Origin: Muricomes sp.
GTDB lineage: Bacteria > Bacillota > Clostridia > Lachnospirales > Lachnospiraceae
Length of the DNA stretch: 8,152 nt
Assembly (NCBI GenBank): GCA_020024675.1
Contig: JAHHTM010000046.1
Span: forward strand, 1-8,152
Reading direction: 5' to 3'
The translations under genes and the position numbers were made by a program. Every line of letters begins with the position of its first letter. Position 1 is the stretch's first letter. Below are positions 1 through 5,840 of this stretch, piece after piece. Under the pieces are notes generated by a model. It was not told where the DNA came from and did not search any database. It saw only the letters and a program-made list of their open reading frames with translations.

Positions 1-340
1 CTTCTATGGAGCCAAAATTTCCATGTCCGTCCACCAATACCATGCCTTTTTTAAATTCCTGTGCCATAACAACCAGTGCTTCATAAATCGAGCTGTCTCC
101 ATGTGGGTGGTATTTACCCATAGTATCTCCCACAATTCTCGCACACTTTCTATATGGTTTGTCATACCGTATTCCAAGCTCATACATATCATAGAGCGTT
201 CTTCTTTGAACAGGTTTCAGGCCATCTCTGACATCTGGAAGCGCTCTTGCAATAATTACGCTCATAGCGTAATCTATGTATGATTTTTTCATAACATCAG
301 AATATTCGGTCCTGATGATCTGTGATTCACTACTATTCAT
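1..340 (-). CDS. parC: Type II topoisomerase A subunit (ParC/GyrA family), N-terminal part
   Basis: This is the first 113 residues of the DNA-breaking subunit of a type II topoisomerase; the rest lies beyond the left edge. Visible family motifs are SYIDYAMSVIIARALPDVRD (20-39), LKPVQRR (41-47), KYHPHGDSSIYEAL (76-89) and LVDGHGNFGSIE (102-113). The catalytic tyrosine falls just outside the window. The quinolone-determining positions are Ser83 and Glu87 (these happen to match E. coli GyrA numbering), the usual susceptible-type residues. The ATG at 340 follows AGGAG with 9 bases between, and lies 16 bases after the B-subunit stop, so the two are probably co-translated in 1:1 ratio. ParC versus GyrA cannot be settled here: the C-terminal domain that carries the GyrA box is missing. 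I favour ParC because no dnaA/dnaN/recF genes are adjacent. Confidence 0.88.
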   Translation of the reverse strand, partial: MNSSESQIIRTEYSDVMKKSYIDYAMSVIIARALPDVRDGLKPVQRRTLYDMYELGIRYDKPYRKCARIVGDTMGKYHPHGDSSIYEALVVMAQEFKKGMVLVDGHGNFGSIE

Positions 341-356
341 TCTTTAGGTCTCCTGT

Positions 357-2285
357 TTATATATCTAACTCTGCATCTGTGGCATTTTCATAAATAAATT
401 GTCTTCTAGGCGGGACTTCCGTTCCCATCAACATTTCAGTTACGCCGGATGCCATACGTGCATCTTCTATTTCTACCAATTTCAAAAGTCTTGTTTCCGG
501 ATTCAATGTTGTTTCCCATAACTGATCCGGATCCATCTCTCCAAGTCCTTTGTACCGCTGAAGCGTAAACCCACCTTCATGCGTTTTTCTGTATTTTTCC
601 AGTGCTTTATCATCATAAAGATATTCTTCTTTTCCTCTTCCCTTCTTCGGCATCACTTTATAAAGAGGTGGCATCGCAATATAAATATGTCCTTCATAAA
701 TTAGTTCTGGCATAAATCTATAAAACAATGTAAGAAGGAGTGTTGAAATATGAGCACCATCTACATCTGCATCTGCCATAATAATAATCTTATCATATCG
801 AAGTTTTGTAATATCAAAATCATTTCCGTACCCTTCTGAAAAGCCACAACCAAAAGCATTGATCATCGTCTTTATTTCTGCATTGGCAAGAACTTTATCG
901 ATACTTGCCTTTTCCACATTGAGAATTTTTCCACGGATCGGAAGAATTGCCTGATACATACGGTTTCTTGCTGATTTTGCAGAACCACCTGCCGAATCTC
1001 CCTCTACAATGAAAATCTCACATTTCTTAGCATCTCTGCTTTCACAATTTGATAATTTTCCATTACTGTCAAAAGAATATTTTTGTTTTGTAAGAAGATT
1101 GGTTTTCGCCTTTTCTTCCGTTTTTCTGATCTTCGCAGCTTTTTCTGCACACGAGAGTACCTTCTTTAAAGTATCAATATTTCGGTCAAAATACAGGACC
1201 ATCTCATCTCCTGTCACTTTTCCCGTAGCTTTCGCCGCATCTGGATTATCAAGTTTTGTTTTCGTCTGTCCTTCAAATCGTGGATCCGGATGCTTAATCG
1301 ATACAATCGCGGTCATTCCGTTTCTTATATCAGCTCCAGTAAAGTTGGAATCTTTTTCTCTTAAAATACCGATTTCTCTCGCATATTGATTCATAAGTGT
1401 AGTAAATGTAGTTTTAAATCCTGTAAGGTGTGTCCCACCTTCTGCATTATAAATATTATTACAGAATCCAAGCACATTTTCATGGAATTCATTGACATAT
1501 TGAAGAACAACTTCTACTTCTATTCCATCCGCCTCGCCTTTAAAGTAAATCGGCTCATGAATTACCTCTTTTTTATGATTCAGATCTTTAATGAATCCAA
1601 TAATGCCATCTGGCTCATGATATTCGATGTGTTCCTCTGTCCCGGCTCTTTTATCATCAAAAATAATTGTCAGATTTGGATTTAAATAAGCGGTCTCATG
1701 AAGACGACTTTTTACTTCTTCAGCGCGAAATTTTGTTTTCTCGAAAATTGTGTCATCCGGAAGAAAATTGACCTTTGTTCCAGTCTTTCGTGTTTTTCCA
1801 ATAATTGGAAGTAATCCATCCACCAATTCAATTACTGGAACACCTCGTTCAAATCTGTCGTGATGAATTGCACCTTCACGACTAACTTGTACATCCATAT
1901 AGGTAGAAAGTGCGTTTACAACAGAAGAACCTACCCCATGAAGTCCACCACTTGTTTTATAGGATGAATCGTCAAATTTACCTCCTGCATGAAGGGTCGT
2001 ATATACAATACGCTCTGCAGATACACCTTTTTTGTGCATTCCAACCGGAACACCTCGTCCATCATCTTCTATGGTCGCTGAGCCGTTCTTTTCAAGAGTT
2101 ACCTGAATTTTAGAGCAAAATCCTGCCAGATGTTCATCTACTGCATTATCTACAATCTCATAAATAAGGTGATTCAATCCTTTTGTTGAAACACTTCCGA
2201 TATACATACCCGGTCGTTTTCTAACTGCTTCCAGTCCTTCCAGTACCGCAATACTGTCTGCATCATACGTATTTTTATTTCCCAT
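357..2285 (-). CDS. parE: Type II topoisomerase B subunit (ParE/GyrB family ATPase)
   Basis: This is the ATP-driven subunit that captures and passes DNA through the break made by the A subunit. With the start at 2285 it has 642 residues, a normal length for Gram-positive GyrB/ParE. In order: GHKL ATPase with EIVDNAVDE (Glu43, Asn47), DDGRG (74-78), GGLHGVG (113-119) and the ATP-contacting QTK (340-342); Toprim domain with EGDSAGG (428-434) and DADVDG (505-510, three metal-binding Asp); and the C-terminal QRYKGLGEM (576-584). All catalytic residues are present. An upstream in-frame ATG at 2291 sits only 1 base after GAGGAG, while the ATG at 2285 is 7 bases away, so 2285 is preferred. It is first in an operon with the A subunit, behind its own promoter. 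GyrB cannot be excluded; the ParE name rests on context. Confidence 0.93.
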   Translation of the reverse strand: MGNKNTYDADSIAVLEGLEAVRKRPGMYIGSVSTKGLNHLIYEIVDNAVDEHLAGFCSKIQVTLEKNGSATIEDDGRGVPVGMHKKGVSAERIVYTTLHAGGKFDDSSYKTSGGLHGVGSSVVNALSTYMDVQVSREGAIHHDRFERGVPVIELVDGLLPIIGKTRKTGTKVNFLPDDTIFEKTKFRAEEVKSRLHETAYLNPNLTIIFDDKRAGTEEHIEYHEPDGIIGFIKDLNHKKEVIHEPIYFKGEADGIEVEVVLQYVNEFHENVLGFCNNIYNAEGGTHLTGFKTTFTTLMNQYAREIGILREKDSNFTGADIRNGMTAIVSIKHPDPRFEGQTKTKLDNPDAAKATGKVTGDEMVLYFDRNIDTLKKVLSCAEKAAKIRKTEEKAKTNLLTKQKYSFDSNGKLSNCESRDAKKCEIFIVEGDSAGGSAKSARNRMYQAILPIRGKILNVEKASIDKVLANAEIKTMINAFGCGFSEGYGNDFDITKLRYDKIIIMADADVDGAHISTLLLTLFYRFMPELIYEGHIYIAMPPLYKVMPKKGRGKEEYLYDDKALEKYRKTHEGGFTLQRYKGLGEMDPDQLWETTLNPETRLLKLVEIEDARMASGVTEMLMGTEVPPRRQFIYENATDAELDI

Positions 2286-2314
2286 ATCCATTCTCCTCTT
2301 TATACATACCCCTT

Positions 2315-2343
2315 ATCTTATCACAGTTCTATAAAGGGTTCAA
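2315..2343 (-). promoter_or_regulatory. Sigma-A-like promoter of the topoisomerase operon
   Basis: On the minus strand, TTGAAC (2343-2338) is followed after exactly 17 bases by TAAGAT (2320-2315). TGA precedes the -10 box, giving an extended -10 element (TGn). Transcription would begin about 20 bases before the GAGGAG ribosome binding site of the B-subunit gene. The promoter lies between the spoIIP stop and the topoisomerase start, so the housekeeping operon need not depend on sporulation transcription from upstream. Not tested; the call rests on sequence match alone. Confidence 0.6.
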
Positions 2344-2351
2344 CAAACGAA

Positions 2352-3533
2352 TTATTTCGTCAAAACATACTGTAAAACATCCGAAAGAGCTTCCATGGCA
2401 TTTTTCATTTCCTGAACGGTATTTGTCTGCGCTCCCGCCTCTATTAACAATGCTTTCGGTAATAAATGCTGGTTATACCTATATCCTCTAAGATAGATGC
2501 GTCTGGCAAAACCCGGATACATTTTTTCTGTGGCAAGCTCCATTTGAAGAGACATTGCAAGATTATCCTGGATATACGGATTAGACAGATAGTTGATTTC
2601 TCCATTTATTCTTGTTTTACTAAGACCATTAAAGTACATAATTTTTGCAGTTGGCTTTCCGTTTACTTCTGTCACAAGATGTGTTCCTTCTGCCACTCCA
2701 TCTCTATGAAGATCTATGATCACTTCAACACTTGGATTTGCATCTAAGAGTGCCTGTGCTGCTTCCATGGAAACCTCATATGCCATACTTCGATCAAGTT
2801 TTCCATCTATAATATCGTACACTCCTCGATCATGTATCGTCTCGATTCCTTTTTGATTTAACAGTTCACAAAGATAATCCCCTATTCCTACAATGGTAGT
2901 AGATGGATCTCCCGGCACAGAATCCACGAACGCTTCCTGAGAATGAGTATGATAAATCAATACTTTTGGTCCTTTTGTATTGGTATCAATCTTCATACTT
3001 TTTCCAAGAAGCTGATCTACATTAAACTGCTGTGGATCTGCCATAGTAGAACTATCCACTGTATAAAATGTACTCATCAAATAATTAAAATCTCTAAGAC
3101 GTTCTATCGACATATCAATTGGCGAGTTATCTTGTGCCACTAAATTTTCTAATCTTTCTAGAGAATCATCTCCCACAAGATTTCCATTTTCATCGATACT
3201 ATTTTCATCATTTGCCTGCTCTTCCAATATCTTTGCAATCGTTTCTTCATCTTCCATATCTGGCTGTGTCTTATTTTTATACTCCACATAACCTGCCACT
3301 GGAATAAATTCCATGGTTTTTTTCTTCATCCAGCCTTCCTTTTTTTCTTCCTTTCCTTTTTCCTGATATGCAAAACCTGGCATATACATTTTTTCCGCAG
3401 TTTGCTGTAAATACTTCTGACTTTTATGCAAAAAAAATTCTCCTTTTCTTTGGCCTGCCTCTGTATGTATCGGTTTTATAATAAGAGCTCCTAGTATCAA
3501 AAGTTCAATTCCTATGATTACTGTGCGTTTCAT
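2352..3533 (-). CDS. spoIIP: Stage II sporulation protein P (engulfment peptidoglycan hydrolase)
   Basis: SpoIIP is a membrane-anchored, zinc-dependent amidase/endopeptidase that, with SpoIID and SpoIIM, thins septal peptidoglycan so the mother cell can engulf the forespore. The 393-residue product begins with a short basic stretch and a hydrophobic segment (about 5-21) that fits a signal anchor. A charged, acidic, low-complexity linker follows (about 57-135), then the catalytic domain (about 187-393). Conserved parts are VLIYHTHSQEAF (191-202), RGVYD (236-240), VIIDLHRDG (271-279) and LIEAGAQTNT (363-372); His195/His197, His276 and Glu365 are the likely metal or catalytic residues. AGAAGG lies 6 bases before the ATG. 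The gene follows gpr by 90 bases, the same order as in Bacillus subtilis. It probably has its own mother-cell promoter in that gap. Confidence 0.95.
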   Translation of the reverse strand: MKRTVIIGIELLILGALIIKPIHTEAGQRKGEFFLHKSQKYLQQTAEKMYMPGFAYQEKGKEEKKEGWMKKKTMEFIPVAGYVEYKNKTQPDMEDEETIAKILEEQANDENSIDENGNLVGDDSLERLENLVAQDNSPIDMSIERLRDFNYLMSTFYTVDSSTMADPQQFNVDQLLGKSMKIDTNTKGPKVLIYHTHSQEAFVDSVPGDPSTTIVGIGDYLCELLNQKGIETIHDRGVYDIIDGKLDRSMAYEVSMEAAQALLDANPSVEVIIDLHRDGVAEGTHLVTEVNGKPTAKIMYFNGLSKTRINGEINYLSNPYIQDNLAMSLQMELATEKMYPGFARRIYLRGYRYNQHLLPKALLIEAGAQTNTVQEMKNAMEALSDVLQYVLTK

Positions 3534-3564
3534 ACCATGCCTTCTTTCATATTCTTGTAAAAAC

Positions 3565-3615
3565 AGCTGCCCGTAAAAATATGTTTTTTATTCTTTTTCA
3601 TATATATGGGCAGCT
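3565..3615 (-). terminator. Hairpin between gpr and spoIIP, possible terminator
   Basis: AGCTGCCC and GGGCAGCT (3608-3615 and 3565-3572 on the minus strand) form a perfect GC-rich 8-bp stem. An A/T-rich interior contains a second small pairing (ATATG/CATAT). On the minus strand the stem is followed by GTTTTTAC, so it resembles an intrinsic terminator at the end of gpr, although the loop is long (35 bases) and the T run short. It would reduce read-through from gpr, a forespore gene, into spoIIP, which is needed in the mother cell. It could instead be a partial terminator or an mRNA-stabilising end. Confidence 0.5.
3576..3605 (-). promoter_or_regulatory. spoIIP: Possible sigma-E promoter of spoIIP
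   Basis: On the minus strand, ATATATG (3605-3599) and CATATTTT (3583-3576) are separated by 15 bases, the spacing usual for sigma-E promoters. The -10 box keeps the CATA core but matches only about 5 of 8 consensus positions, and the -35 is partial. In Bacillus subtilis spoIIP has a sigma-E promoter, which makes a mother-cell promoter here plausible. The DNA is very AT-rich, so a chance match is quite possible. Confidence 0.3.
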
Positions 3616-3623
3616 TGTTACAT

Positions 3624-4616
3624 TTATGCCGGTACTTCGCTGTTAAAAAGTATATTCATAGCTTCTGAAATCGTAAAGCTGATCTGTTTGATCATTTCAT
3701 CTACATCCTTTGGTGTAACAAACATTCCGTTTAAATGTGGAGAAATTAATTTTTTTATAAGTTCATATTTTTCTGCTTCATTATAGGTACTTAAAGCTTC
3801 CCCCACTCCTTTTAAAATCTGTGATTCTTCCATTGAATGAATAAGATTTTCCATTGTATCACTCACAATCGTTGCTGCATCTACTACGGTAGGCACCCCA
3901 ATGCCAATAACTGGAACCCCTAGCGTTTCTTTATTTAATCCACTTCTATGATTTCCCACACCTGCTCCTGGATGAATTCCGGTATCAGCAATTTGAATGG
4001 TTCTGTGCAATCTTCTTGTGTTTCTTGCAGCTAGTGCATCTACAGCAATGATGAGGTCTGGTTTTATCTGGTCAACCACTCCTTTTATAATCTCAACAGA
4101 CTCCATACCCGTCTGTCCCATAACTCCAGGTACAATTGCACTGACCTGATTCGCATGCTCCATTCCCATTGCATATTTCCCATACTCTTTTACAATATGT
4201 CTTGTCACAACAAGGTTGTCTACCACATTTGGACCAAGAGCATCTGGAGTTACCTGACGATTCCCAAGTCCTACAATAAGGACTGACAGATCCTGCCTGT
4301 CTGGAAGTTCCATCCCCTCCATTAATTTGTTGAGATATGTTGCTACCTTCTTTGAGATTTCTCTGTGATAATCCTCATCTGGAACAGACATATTGGGTGC
4401 TTCCATTGTTAGGTATGTGCCTGCCGGCTTTCCCATGATTTTTGCACCATTTTCCGTTTCGATCTTTACTTTAGTAATACGGATTTCACTTTGGGCATCA
4501 TAATCTTCTTCTAAAATCACCCCTGGGACTTCAACATGATCTGATTCAAATCGTTCTTTTTCCTCCAACGCCAAATCTGTTCTGACACTATATCTGTCTA
4601 ACATCTTATAAATCAT
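3624..4616 (-). CDS. gpr: Germination protease GPR (spore protein endopeptidase)
   Basis: GPR is made in the forespore as an inactive zymogen, trims its own N-terminus late in sporulation, and degrades small acid-soluble DNA-binding proteins at germination (peptidase family A25). With the start at 4616 it has 330 residues. The N-terminus contains YSVRTDLALE (9-18), the region around the pro-peptide cleavage site in Bacillus GPR. The two aspartates known as important in B. megaterium GPR (Asp127, Asp193) correspond to Asp125 in TPDALGP and Asp193 in AVDALAARN. GIHPGAGVGN (213-222) and VPVIGIGVPTVVDA (234-247) are also typical. The ATG at 4640 has no ribosome binding site; the one at 4616 has AAGGA 6 bases upstream. 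An ATG at 4604 is also possible (AGGTGATG 9 bases upstream). It is divergent from rpsT and upstream of spoIIP. Confidence 0.95.
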   Translation of the reverse strand: MIYKMLDRYSVRTDLALEEKERFESDHVEVPGVILEEDYDAQSEIRITKVKIETENGAKIMGKPAGTYLTMEAPNMSVPDEDYHREISKKVATYLNKLMEGMELPDRQDLSVLIVGLGNRQVTPDALGPNVVDNLVVTRHIVKEYGKYAMGMEHANQVSAIVPGVMGQTGMESVEIIKGVVDQIKPDLIIAVDALAARNTRRLHRTIQIADTGIHPGAGVGNHRSGLNKETLGVPVIGIGVPTVVDAATIVSDTMENLIHSMEESQILKGVGEALSTYNEAEKYELIKKLISPHLNGMFVTPKDVDEMIKQISFTISEAMNILFNSEVPA

Positions 4617-4655
4617 CACCTTTCCTTTAAATATTTGCATTTATTTCTATTTTTT

Positions 4656-4684
4656 ACAATATTTTAGGAAATATGTATTGACAA
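4656..4684 (-). promoter_or_regulatory. gpr: Weak candidate promoter toward gpr
   Basis: On the minus strand, TTGTCA (4684-4679) and TATTGT (4661-4656) are 17 bases apart, a moderate sigma-A-type match. The -35 overlaps that of rpsT on the other strand because TATTGACAATA is almost palindromic. gpr is expected to be read by forespore sigma F/G, and I could not find a convincing match to those consensus boxes here, so this may be a by-product of the rpsT -35 box. Confidence 0.25.
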
Positions 4685-4706
4685 TATACCATGCTTACCT
4701 TAAAAT
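4678..4706 (+). promoter_or_regulatory. rpsT: Strong sigma-A promoter of rpsT
   Basis: A consensus -35 box TTGACA (4678-4683) is followed after exactly 17 bases by TAAAAT (4701-4706), one mismatch from TATAAT. Transcription should start near 4713, leaving a leader of about 90 bases before rpsT. This is the best promoter match in the window and fits a highly expressed ribosomal protein gene. Confidence 0.85.
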
Positions 4707-4717
4707 GAATGAGTATG

Positions 4718-4757
4718 TTCCGTTGAAACGTCCGTGTCCGTGTCCGCATCAACGGAA
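4718..4757 (+). promoter_or_regulatory. Stem-loop in the rpsT 5' leader
   Basis: TTCCGTTGA (4718-4726) and TCAACGGAA (4749-4757) pair perfectly over 9 bp. The 22-base loop contains CCGTGT twice followed by CCG. The structure begins within a few bases of the predicted transcript start and ends 33 bases before the Shine-Dalgarno sequence. Placement in the leader of a ribosomal protein gene suggests autoregulation by bS20 or mRNA stabilisation, but I do not recognise it as a named ribosomal leader. It does not directly cover the ribosome binding site, and no T run follows, so it is not an ordinary terminator. Confidence 0.5.
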
Positions 4758-4803
4758 GCACAATAACAATTTGAATTTAAGATATATTTTGGAGGTGTAC
4801 AGA

Positions 4804-5067
4804 TTGGCTAACATTAAATCTGCTAAAAAAAGAATTTTAGTAAACGAAACAAAGGCTGCTAGAAACAAAGCAATCAGATCAAAAGTTAAGACAGCTGTAA
4901 AGAAGGTTGACGCTGCTGTTCTCGCAAAAGACGCTGAGGCTGCAAAAGTTGCATTAAAAGCTGCTATCGTTGAGATCACAAAAGCTGGTTCTAAAGGTGT
5001 TTACCACAAGAACACAGTTGCTAGAAAGATTTCCCGTTTATCAAAAGCTGTAAACGAGATTGCTTAA
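4804..5067 (+). CDS. rpsT: Small ribosomal subunit protein bS20
   Basis: bS20 binds 16S rRNA early in assembly of the 30S subunit. The product has 87 residues, the usual length, and is very rich in lysine and alanine. It opens (M)ANIKSAKKR and ends with the conserved GVYHKNTVARKISRLSK (67-83). The start is UUG at 4804: GGAGGTG at 4791-4797 is 6 bases upstream, and residue 2 onward matches the family exactly. The frame stays open upstream to 4678, but that extension would overlap the promoter. UUG starts are known for rpsT in E. coli, where the weak start takes part in autoregulation, so the same may hold here. The gene stands alone, with a strong promoter before it and a terminator after, and is divergent from gpr as in B. 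subtilis. Confidence 0.97.
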   Translation: MANIKSAKKRILVNETKAARNKAIRSKVKTAVKKVDAAVLAKDAEAAKVALKAAIVEITKAGSKGVYHKNTVARKISRLSKAVNEIA

Positions 5068-5087
5068 TTTTTTATTATAGAATTTTT

Positions 5088-5123
5088 AAAAGCATCCATT
5101 CCCGTCAGATGGATGCTTTTTTT
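5088..5123 (+). terminator. Rho-independent terminator of rpsT
   Basis: AAAAGCATCCAT (5088-5099) pairs with ATGGATGCTTTT (5109-5120) around a 9-base loop. Seven T residues (5117-5123) follow the GC-containing core of the stem. It begins 20 bases after the rpsT stop codon and is a textbook intrinsic terminator. Confidence 0.92.
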
Positions 5124-5142
5124 ATACATGAACCAAGTCATA

Positions 5143-5176
5143 AAAACACCCTTCAGTTATCTCTGAAGGGTGTTTT
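5143..5176 (-). terminator. Terminator of the nucleotidyltransferase-galE-PRTase operon, bidirectional
   Basis: A perfect 14-bp stem, AAAACACCCTTCAG (5143-5156) with CTGAAGGGTGTTTT (5163-5176), has a 6-base loop. On the minus strand it ends in TTTTT and starts 8 bases after the stop of the phosphoribosyltransferase gene. On the plus strand it ends in TTTT, so it can also back up the rpsT terminator. It separates two convergent units. Confidence 0.92.
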
Positions 5177-5184
5177 AATATTAT

Positions 5185-5823
5185 TTAAAGTTTTGCATAT
5201 CCAAATCCATTGATAAGTCCGTCTATTTTCTCACTTTCTTTACACAGCTTACAGTCTTGTGGTGCATACACTTTGTAATTTGGCAAATCTGAAGATGTAA
5301 AAATCGTCTTAACCTCCATACCTGCTACTTTTGAAATTGCGCTGAAAACAGAACAAATGCCACAGACTTTCCCACCATAATACAGAATAGAATCAATAGC
5401 CTGTACAGCCATCATTCCTGTAGACATAGAATCTGTTAAAATAAGTACCTGTTTTCCCTCGATCATTCTCTGATTATTGTCTCTAAATAAGATCTGTCCC
5501 GTAGAATCAAACTCTGGTGTAACAACAGATATATTATTACCTCCACTAAGTGATGCACTGGTACCTGCTAACATCTCTGCCATAAAAGTACCGATCACCT
5601 GCGTATTTTTCAAGCATACAATTGTATCAACCATCGTATTTGTAAGATACTCTGCCGCCAAAGTTCTTGCAGTTTCTCTTGCATTGTTATGTCTCGTTTT
5701 AACTGTAGACATGTCAATATATGTATTTACGTGTGAATGTTTTGTAGCATAATGTCCACTTAAGATCTTAATTCTTACTTTGGAATTCTTTTTGGAACAA
5801 AGATCAACAAACCTTTCATCCAT
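5185..5823 (-). CDS. PyrE-like phosphoribosyltransferase, substrate unknown
   Basis: The 212-residue product looks like a type I phosphoribosyltransferase distantly related to orotate phosphoribosyltransferase. The PRPP-binding loop is VLILTDSMSTG (126-136). It differs from the usual form (two acidic residues, then TTG): the first acidic position is Thr130, leaving only Asp131, and TT is ST. The N-terminal half has KNTQVIGTFMAEML (72-85), where family members hold a conserved core strand and helix. Two CxxC pairs, Cys154/Cys157 and Cys191/Cys194, could bind zinc; the second resembles the CPLC motif near the end of some PyrE-like proteins. No membrane segment or signal peptide is seen. It is last in the operon, 17 bases after galE, with AGAGGG 7 bases before its ATG. 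No pyrimidine genes are adjacent, so true orotate activity is doubtful. Confidence 0.8.
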   Translation of the reverse strand: MDERFVDLCSKKNSKVRIKILSGHYATKHSHVNTYIDMSTVKTRHNNARETARTLAAEYLTNTMVDTIVCLKNTQVIGTFMAEMLAGTSASLSGGNNISVVTPEFDSTGQILFRDNNQRMIEGKQVLILTDSMSTGMMAVQAIDSILYYGGKVCGICSVFSAISKVAGMEVKTIFTSSDLPNYKVYAPQDCKLCKESEKIDGLINGFGYAKL

Positions 5824-5840
5824 AACTCATCCCTCTTTTC

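Noticed and set aside
4..192. Minus-strand open frame beginning with ATG inside the left-edge gene
   Set aside because: It is out of frame with the topoisomerase A-subunit reading that starts at 340 and carries the YHPHGDS motifs; its own translation resembles nothing.
2343..2365. Small inverted repeat ACGAA/TTCGT at the end of spoIIP as a terminator
   Set aside because: The stem is only about 5 bp, AT-rich, overlaps the stop codon and lacks a proper T run.
4617..4640. Upstream ATG of gpr at 4640
   Set aside because: No Shine-Dalgarno sequence precedes it, while the ATG at 4616 has AAGGA at good spacing and gives active-site numbering close to Bacillus GPR.
4690..4720. CATTTTA on the minus strand as a sigma-G -10 box for gpr
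   Set aside because: It matches the -10 consensus, but no GHATR-like -35 box lies 17-18 bases upstream, and it sits inside the rpsT promoter -10 region.
4678..4803. In-frame 42-residue N-terminal extension of rpsT
   Set aside because: It would start within the -35 box of the rpsT promoter, and family similarity begins exactly after the UUG at 4804, which has a strong ribosome binding site.
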